DNA of 64,000 nucleotides from Sandaracinus amylolyticus (GTDB lineage Bacteria > Myxococcota_A > Polyangia > Polyangiales > Sandaracinaceae). The stretch is from assembly GCF_000737325.1 (NCBI RefSeq), contig NZ_CP011125.1:3038001-3102000 (forward strand), written 5' to 3'. Positions within the stretch are counted from its first letter, which is position 1, and every line of letters begins with the position of its first letter. This document shows, piece by piece, positions 59,107-64,000 of the stretch. The notes beneath the pieces were generated by a model, which did no database searches, had not been told where the DNA came from, and was given only the letters and a program-made list of their open reading frames with translations. Made by a program: the position numbers and the translations under genes.

Positions 59107-60375
59107 ATGGTCGAGGACGTGCGCCGGACCACCGCGATCCTCGTGCTCGCGCTGTCGATCCTGCTGCTCGCGCCCGGACGTCCGTGGCGCGCGCGGCGGC
59201 GCGCGGGCGTGCGTCCCAACCACATCCTGACCGAGCGCGTGCTGCCCGCGGACTGGCCGAGCGAGCCGCGCACGCCGGCGCGCATCGATCACGCGCGCTT
59301 CGCTCGCGCGCTGCACGAGCTCTGCGGGTTCATGCCGCCCGGGCGCGACGAGCGCTGGGCCACGTGGATCACCCAGTACGCGCAGGAGTTCGACGTCGAT
59401 CCTTTCCTGATCGGCGCGCTCGTCCACCGGCAGAGCCGGTGTCTTCCCGACGCCGAGAACGTCGAGGGCCCGGGGCTCGGGCTCACCCAGATCCATCGCG
59501 AGATGTACGCCGAGCAGCTGCGCGACGGCGTGCTGCGCTACCGCGTGATCGAGAACGATCGCTGGGTCGAGCGCGAGCGCCGCGTCGATCGCTTCCCGTT
59601 CGCCGGGCCGCGGCTCTTGATGGCGGAGCCGAACATCTACTTCGCGGCCGCGATCCTCGCGATGTGGAAGGACCAGCACGAGACGCTCGACGGCGAGTTC
59701 GATCAGCAGGCGCACCGCCACTGGGTCTCGCACTTCCTCTGGGGCGACGCGGTGCGCAGCGACTGGGAGGAAGAGCGCGTCTTCGCCGATCGCCGTCGTC
59801 TGCTCGAGTACTACGGCGCGCACCAGGGCATGGCGCCGCTGCGCGTGCGCGGCGTCGAGATGGGCTGTCCGCTCGACGGCTGTCCGCGCGTCGTGCTGAG
59901 CTGGCTCGGCGCGGAGCGCGAGGGCGGGGCGCGCGAGCACCGCGGCATCGACGTGGACTCGCTGCCCGGCGAGCCGGTGCGCGCGATCGCCGACGGGCTC
60001 GTGACGTTCGCGGGCGTCGATCTGCCGGGGCATCGCTCGCACGTGCAGGTCGCGCGCGCCGAGGAGTACGAGCGCTACGGGCGTCGCGATCTCGGCGCCG
60101 GTGGACGCTACGTGTGCATCCGTCACGGGCGCGGCGAGGGCGACGACGCGAGCCTGCGCTCGTGCTCCATGCACCTCGAGACGGTCGAGGTGCGCTACGG
60201 CGATCGCGTCACGCGCGGCCAGCGCATCGGCACGGTGGGCCGCACCGGGATGCAGCGCAGCGCGGCGCACCTGCACCTCGAGATGTACACGGGCGAGCGC
60301 CTCGAGGACGCGAGCGAGCTGCTGAGCGGGCTCCTGCTGGGGCGTCCACCCGAGGACCCGCGGGCGCGTCGCTGA
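59107..60375 (+). CDS. Lytic-transglycosylase-like and M23 peptidase fusion
   Basis: 422 residues. A membrane anchor or signal (TAILVLALSILLLAPG) is followed by an SLT-like region (YAQEFDVDPFLIGALVHRQSRC, GPGLGLTQIHREMY). The M23 domain has its zinc motif in REHRGIDVDSLPGEPVRAIADG, then SMHLETVEVRYGDRV and AHLHLEMYTG with the HxH. The first part cuts glycan strands and the second cuts peptides; together they would remodel peptidoglycan. The SLT Glu is not certain (HRQSRC where ESxxxP is usual). Confidence 0.8.
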   Translation: MVEDVRRTTAILVLALSILLLAPGRPWRARRRAGVRPNHILTERVLPADWPSEPRTPARIDHARFARALHELCGFMPPGRDERWATWITQYAQEFDVDPFLIGALVHRQSRCLPDAENVEGPGLGLTQIHREMYAEQLRDGVLRYRVIENDRWVERERRVDRFPFAGPRLLMAEPNIYFAAAILAMWKDQHETLDGEFDQQAHRHWVSHFLWGDAVRSDWEEERVFADRRRLLEYYGAHQGMAPLRVRGVEMGCPLDGCPRVVLSWLGAEREGGAREHRGIDVDSLPGEPVRAIADGLVTFAGVDLPGHRSHVQVARAEEYERYGRRDLGAGGRYVCIRHGRGEGDDASLRSCSMHLETVEVRYGDRVTRGQRIGTVGRTGMQRSAAHLHLEMYTGERLEDASELLSGLLLGRPPEDPRARR

Positions 60376-60696
60376 TCGATTCTGTCGTTATCGCGGCTGA
60401 TGCGCTCAGGACCGCAGCGCATTCTGTACGTATCGAGGACGCTCCGCTCAGACGCGTCCGGGCGTCGGTAGGGCGCGGACGGCGTCGGGAGGGCGCCCGT
60501 CGGACTGATGGGACGGCTCGTTGGTCCGGTCGTGACGCTCGGGCGCGCGGTCGTGACGCTCGTCGGTGCGGTCGTGACGCTCGTCGGTGCGGTCGTGAGG
60601 CTCGCCGGTGCGGTCGTGACGCTCGTCGGTGCGGTCGTGCGGCTCGTCGGTGCGGTCGTGCGGCTCGTCGGTGCCGTCGCGAGGCTCGGGCGGGGC
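60376..60696. other. Gene-free stretch containing a tandem array
   Basis: 321 bp with no supported gene; the 60508-61419 frame that reads through it is repeat-driven. The 21-bp array is listed separately. The part before it (60376-60510) holds no recognised element. Confidence 0.5.
60523..60690 (+). repeat. Array of about eight 21-bp tandem repeats
   Basis: Consensus GTGACGCTCGTCGGTGCGGTC, with units starting at 60532, 60553, 60574, 60595, 60616, 60637, 60658 and 60679. Variants are ACG, AGG and CGG at one codon-like position. A period of 21 keeps frame; the plus translation would be a repeat of VVTLVGA and the minus one Arg/His-rich. The neighbouring minus-strand gene stops at 60697, directly beside it. 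Confidence 0.85.
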
Positions 60697-61365
60697 TCAC
60701 GACGGCGCGAGCGCGTCCCAGACCGCTTCGTCGAGCGCCGCCGTGTCGAGCACGAGCGTCGCGAGCAGCGCGATCGCGTCGCCCGCCGACGTCACGGCGT
60801 CGACGAGCAGACCACGCTCGACGCTCGACGGGGCGGTGACGAGCAGCGTCGCGGGGCCGGGGTGCGCCGGCAGGAACGCGTGCACGCCGCCGCCCATGTA
60901 GCTCGCGGTGGTGCGGGCGCGGAGCAGTCGATCCGACTCCATCGACGACTCCGCCGCGCGCAGCGCCTCGAACGCGCGGCACACGTGCGCCGCGGCGCGC
61001 GCGATGATCGCCTCCCGCGTCCGGTCGCGCTCGCGATAGCTGCCGAGCGCGTGCGCCGCGCGCTCGCATCGCTCGGCGAGCTTCGCGGCGGTCTCGGCAT
61101 CGCTCGCGGCGACGCTCTCTTCGACGGCGTGCTCGAACGTCTGCGTCTCCGGCGCGCTCTCGACGACCGCGAAGAACGCGGCCGCCGCCGACTCCGCGAT
61201 CGTCTCCACCGCGACGCCCGACACCGCGCCGAGCCACACGCGATGCCGCGACGACGGGCTCGCGTCCCACGCCTCGTCGAACGACGGCTGCTTCGCGGCC
61301 CACGCCGTGATCTCCGCGGGCGCATCGAATTCGCGGAGCCGCGCGGCGTGCTCGAGCTGCGACAT
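60697..61365 (-). CDS. Hypothetical helical protein
   Basis: 222 residues, Ala/Glu/Arg-rich, mostly helical (LEHAARLREFDAPAEITAWAAKQPSFDEAWD, ASDAETAAKLAERCERAAHALGSYRERD). No signal or membrane segment. The middle contains FFAVVESAPETQTFEHAVEESV. I do not recognise it. Divergent from purB with 80 bp between; probably monocistronic. Confidence 0.6.
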   Translation of the reverse strand: MSQLEHAARLREFDAPAEITAWAAKQPSFDEAWDASPSSRHRVWLGAVSGVAVETIAESAAAAFFAVVESAPETQTFEHAVEESVAASDAETAAKLAERCERAAHALGSYRERDRTREAIIARAAAHVCRAFEALRAAESSMESDRLLRARTTASYMGGGVHAFLPAHPGPATLLVTAPSSVERGLLVDAVTSAGDAIALLATLVLDTAALDEAVWDALAPS

Positions 61366-61445
61366 CGCGCGAGGTTGCCGTCGTCCCGCGCGCCCAGCAA
61401 GCAGCGGCGTGCGCGGTGACCGGGGGGCGCTAAGGTCGCGCCGCC

Positions 61446-62744
61446 ATGATTCCCCGCTACACGCCCGCCGACTTCGAACAGCTCTGGAGCCCCCGCCGCA
61501 AGTACCTCGCCTGGCTCGACGTCGAGCTCGCGGCCTGCGAGGCGATGGAGCGCGCGGGGATCGTGCCCGCGGGGACGGCGGCGCAGGTGCGGCCGGTCGC
61601 GGATCGCATCGACCCCGATCGCATCGACGCGATCGAGCTCGAGACGCGGCACGACGTGATCGCGTTCCTCACCCACGTCGAGGAGCTCGCGGGCCCGCCC
61701 GCGCGCTGGCTGCACCGCGGGATGACGAGCTCGGACGTGCTCGACAGCTCGTTCGCGCTCCTGCTCGTCGAGGCGACCGACAAGCTGATCGCGCGCACCG
61801 ACGCGCTGCTCGACGCGTTCCGCGCGCGCGTGCAGGAGCAGCGCAAGACGCCGATGATCGGGCGCTCGCACGGCATCCACGCGGAGCCGACGACGTTCGG
61901 CGTGGCGCTCGCGGGGCACTACGCGGAGCTCGCGCGCGGTCGTGCGCGGCTCGTCGCGGCGCGCAGCGAGATCGCGTTCGGGAAGATCGCGGGCGCGGTC
62001 GGCACGTACGCGCACCTCACGCCGGCGATCGAAGCGGACGCGCTGGGCAAGCTCGGGCTCACGCCGGAGACCGTCGCGACGCAGATCGTCCCGCGGGATC
62101 GCCACGCGGTGCTCGCGAGCGCGATGGCGGTGGTCGCCGCGAGCGTCGAGCGCTTCGCGACGAACGTGCGCCACTGGCAGCGCACCGAGGTGCTCGAGGC
62201 GGAGGAGCCGTTCGCGAAGGGCCAGAAGGGCTCGAGCGCGATGCCGCACAAGCGCAACCCGATCCTCAGCGAGAACCTCTGTGGCCTCGCGCGCGTGGTG
62301 CGCGCGGCGGTGGTCCCGGCGCTCGAGAACGTGGCGCTCTGGCACGAGCGCGACATCAGCCACTCGTCGGTCGAGCGCATGATGATGCCCGACGCGACGG
62401 CGACGCTCGCGTTCATGCTCGATCGCACCAAGCGCCTGATCGAAGGGCTCGTGGTCTATCCCGAGAACCTGAAGCGCAACCTCGAGAAGACGAACGGCCT
62501 CTGGGCGAGCGAGGGCGTGCTGCTCGAGCTGGTGCACAAGGGGCTCGCGCGCCAGGCGGCGTACGTGCTCGTGCAGCGCAACGCGATGCGCGCGTTCGCG
62601 GGCGAGGCGCCGTTCGTGACGCTGCTCGAGGCGGACGCGGACATCCGCGCGCACCTGAGCGCGGAGGAGATCCGCGCGCAGTTCGATCTGGGGCACGCGC
62701 TCGCGCACTGCGATGTGATCATCGATCGGGCGCTCGCGAGCTAG
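61446..62744 (+). CDS. purB: Adenylosuccinate lyase
   Basis: 432 residues. The fumarase/aspartase signature [11 protein letters not shown] lies near residue 262. [18 protein letters not shown] and [16 protein letters not shown] carry the catalytic His and binding residues. It acts twice in purine synthesis, on SAICAR and on adenylosuccinate. The start [15 protein letters not shown] matches the family. An IS21-type element lies after it. Confidence 0.97.
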   Translation: MIPRYTPADFEQLWSPRRKYLAWLDVELAACEAMERAGIVPAGTAAQVRPVADRIDPDRIDAIELETRHDVIAFLTHVEELAGPPARWLHRGMTSSDVLDSSFALLLVEATDKLIARTDALLDAFRARVQEQRKTPMIGRSHGIHAEPTTFGVALAGHYAELARGRARLVAARSEIAFGKIAGAVGTYAHLTPAIEADALGKLGLTPETVATQIVPRDRHAVLASAMAVVAASVERFATNVRHWQRTEVLEAEEPFAKGQKGSSAMPHKRNPILSENLCGLARVVRAAVVPALENVALWHERDISHSSVERMMMPDATATLAFMLDRTKRLIEGLVVYPENLKRNLEKTNGLWASEGVLLELVHKGLARQAAYVLVQRNAMRAFAGEAPFVTLLEADADIRAHLSAEEIRAQFDLGHALAHCDVIIDRALAS

Positions 62745-62756
62745 CGCTTCGGCGTA

Positions 62757-62942
62757 GGCGGGGGGTGGAGGGTCCGCCGCCCTGTGTGCTCCCGGGCTGC
62801 TGTCATGAGAGGGCGCGAGCGTCGGGACGCGGTGGTCGCATCGCGGCGCGCGCTTCGCGCTCTGCCGCGATGCTTCGATCAGTCTCTGGTCGGCCCCGGC
62901 GGCCCCCGTCGCACGAGGGCGTCGGACCCTCCACCCCCCGCC
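62757..62942. repeat. 19-bp perfect inverted repeat
   Basis: GGCGGGGGGTGGAGGGTCC (62757-62775) recurs inverted at 62924-62942, enclosing 148 bp. It lies between purB and the insertion-sequence end and may be a stem of the mRNA 3' region or a remnant of a small element. Confidence 0.6.
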
Positions 62943-63927
62943 CGGTACCGCGGTTCTGCCGCCTCGCTGGGTTGGGGTGAGATGGCTCGCGACCGGTCCG
63001 CGCTTCGCCGCGGCCCGGACGCTCGCGGGTAGCATCGCGCTCCGCGCGTGTGCGCGCTGCGCGCGGGAATGGGAGCGCGATGCGCGAAGATGGGAACGCG
63101 CTGCGCGCGGGTGCAGGTTCCGGAAATTGTGAGCCGGGTTTTCCAGAAACTCTGAGCGCCTCGGTCTCGTCCTGATCGTCGTCCAAGGCGTTGTCTTCCG
63201 CCAAGTGCTTGGTGCGGATCGACGGGCCGTCGAGCTTGAGCAGGCGGCCTCTGTCGAGGATTCGATCGACGATGGCCTCGGCGAGGTCGTCGTCGTGCAA
63301 CACGGGTCCCCAGCGCTTCGGGTGCTTGTTGGTCGTGAAGACCATCGCGCGCTTCTTGATGTGTCGCTCGTTGACGACGTGGAAGAGCACGTTCGCGGCG
63401 TCATCGCCGTACGCGAGATAGCCGACCTCGTCGACGACGAGCACGTGCGGCTTCACGTAGCGCGCGAGCGCCTCGCGCAGCCGTCCCTCTCGGCTCGCGC
63501 ACGAGAGGTCGTCGATGAGCTCCGCGCAGTTCGCGAAGAGCGCGTCGAAGCCGTTCTGCATCGCGCGGTATGCGAGCGAGATCGCGAGGTGCGTCTTTCC
63601 GCGTCCGGTCTTGCCGAAGAGGATGACCGAGTTGCCCTCGGTCACGAAGTCGGGCGAGAGCAGCGAGCCGATGGTCGTCAGGCGCAGCGTCGACTGATAC
63701 GAGAAGTCGAACTCCTCGACGGTGCGCAAGAAGGGCAGCTCCGCGGCGCGCACCGCGCGCATCAAGCGCGTGCCGCGACGATGCGCGATCTCCTCGCTGA
63801 AGATCGTCTGAAGCAGCTGCTCGTACGACCACTCTTCGGTCTCGGCGCGGCGCACGAGGTCACGCCAGACGCGACGCGTGTTCGCGAGCGACAGACGCTT
63901 GAGCAGCGGGTCGAGGTCGCTGCTCAT
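62803..63927 (-). CDS. istB: IS21-family helper ATPase IstB, extended C-terminus
   Basis: 374 residues; typical IstB has about 250. Walker A is GKTGRGKT (105-112) and Walker B is VLVVDEVGYL; EEFDFSYQ before them is family-typical. IstB helps the transposase IstA choose target DNA. From about residue 260 the sequence reads through the terminal repeats at 63118-63158 into low-complexity flanking DNA, so the last 110 residues are probably not part of the original protein. It starts at the ATG overlapping the istA stop (ATGA). Confidence 0.88.
   Translation of the reverse strand: MSSDLDPLLKRLSLANTRRVWRDLVRRAETEEWSYEQLLQTIFSEEIAHRRGTRLMRAVRAAELPFLRTVEEFDFSYQSTLRLTTIGSLLSPDFVTEGNSVILFGKTGRGKTHLAISLAYRAMQNGFDALFANCAELIDDLSCASREGRLREALARYVKPHVLVVDEVGYLAYGDDAANVLFHVVNERHIKKRAMVFTTNKHPKRWGPVLHDDDLAEAIVDRILDRGRLLKLDGPSIRTKHLAEDNALDDDQDETEALRVSGKPGSQFPEPAPARSAFPSSRIALPFPRAARTRAERDATRERPGRGEARTGREPSHPNPARRQNRGTGRGVEGPTPSCDGGRRGRPETDRSIAAEREARAAMRPPRPDARALS
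63118..63158. repeat. IS21-type terminal repeat pair
   Basis: TTCCGGAAATTGTGAGCC (63118-63135) and TTCCAGAAACTCTGAGCG (63141-63158) match at 14 of 18 positions, 23 bp apart. Multiple direct repeats at the ends are a hallmark of IS21 elements and serve as transposase sites. Confidence 0.7.
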
Positions 63928-64000
63928 CGCGCACCTCGCTTGCGTTCCGCGCGCGGCGTTCGCTTCTTCGCGACGTGCGCTCGCGGAGCGCGCGGTTGCG
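63924..64000 (-). CDS. istA: IS21 transposase IstA, C-terminal end (partial)
   Basis: The last 25 residues (QPRAPRAHVAKKRTPRAERKRGAR) are in the frame whose TGA overlaps the istB ATG. Basic tails of this kind end IstA proteins. Most of the gene lies beyond the window, so this rests on the IS21 gene order. Confidence 0.65.
   Translation of the reverse strand, partial: QPRAPRAHVAKKRTPRAERKRGAR

Larger units (their letters stand above)
63112..64000 (-). mobile_element. IS21-family insertion sequence, partial
   Basis: The istB gene and the end of istA are inside the window; the other end lies beyond base 64000. The near end is inferred at the TG about 63112, just outside two direct repeats. The two related 21-bp stretches at about 63070-63110 (GGGAGCGCGATGCGCGAAG / GGGAACGCGCTGCGCGCGG) may belong to the flank. 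No target duplication can be seen with one end missing. Confidence 0.7.

Noticed and set aside
60508-61419. A 303-codon plus-strand ORF starting in the 21-bp array
   Set aside because: It starts in the repeat and then covers the antisense of the helical protein at 60697-61365. The Arg-rich translation has no domain.

Overview
The window reads as one stretch of a high-GC Gram-negative chromosome, most likely Myxococcota and close to the Polyangiales (Sandaracinus-like). That placement is inferred from style, not from a marker gene: strong G/C third-position bias, many GTG starts and 4-nt ATGA/GTGA overlaps, lipoproteins with long Asp/Ala/Pro linkers after the lipobox, a bactofilin, AgmX/TonB-C-type periplasmic proteins, and V4R-histidine kinase plus sigma54-activator signalling. 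No rRNA, tRNA, CRISPR array or prophage was seen.

Layout. 1-7.9 kb: the C-terminal end of homoserine dehydrogenase, a bactofilin, strong terminators, then a partial F-type ATP synthase operon (b', b, delta, alpha, gamma; no a, c, beta or epsilon) followed by an SGNH-hydrolase-like gene. 7.9-14.4 kb: an unrecognised protein, a slipin, an M14 carboxypeptidase, a kelch lipoprotein and an SMI1/KNR4 protein. 14.5-18.6 kb: boxB and boxC of aerobic benzoyl-CoA breakdown, divergent from a 2-hydroxychromene-2-carboxylate isomerase-like gene. 18.6-24.1 kb: an M50 protease-TPR fusion, a znuA-znuC-znuB zinc importer, a YpfJ-type metallopeptidase and a CAP-domain lipoprotein. 24.1-26.6 kb: an ArsR-methyltransferase (SahR-like) regulator and ahcY. 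26.7-32.8 kb: an ECF sigma / FecR-TPR / exported protein operon, divergent from a haem-motif TolB-like lipoprotein, a cysteine-rich lipoprotein and a double TonB-C protein.

32.8-34.2 kb has no convincing gene. It holds four copies of a roughly 155-bp module in two direct and two inverted orientations, separated by degenerate subrepeats of about 36 bp, followed by a 72-bp near-perfect palindrome. This is the least explained part of the window. 34.2-49.6 kb: a protease, a V4R kinase convergent with a sigma54 response regulator, a carotenoid/retinol-type FAD oxidoreductase, an XRE-membrane protein pair behind a structured repeat, an SDR, two abutting lipoproteins sharing a 34-bp perfect palindrome, a lipoprotein-type pirin with wrbA and a divergent LysR regulator, and a frameshifted lipid-kinase-like gene. 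49.7-54.5 kb: housekeeping genes (surE, ppa, a frataxin, a CoA-type Nudix hydrolase, nadA) and a 30-residue His-rich ORF coupled to nadA.

54.7-64 kb: a cholesterol-oxidase-like GMC enzyme with a lipid-binding-like lipoprotein, a steroid 5-alpha-reductase-like membrane protein, a lytic transglycosylase/M23 fusion, an array of about eight 21-bp tandem repeats, purB, and the end of an IS21-family element (istB, and the last codons of istA running off the window).
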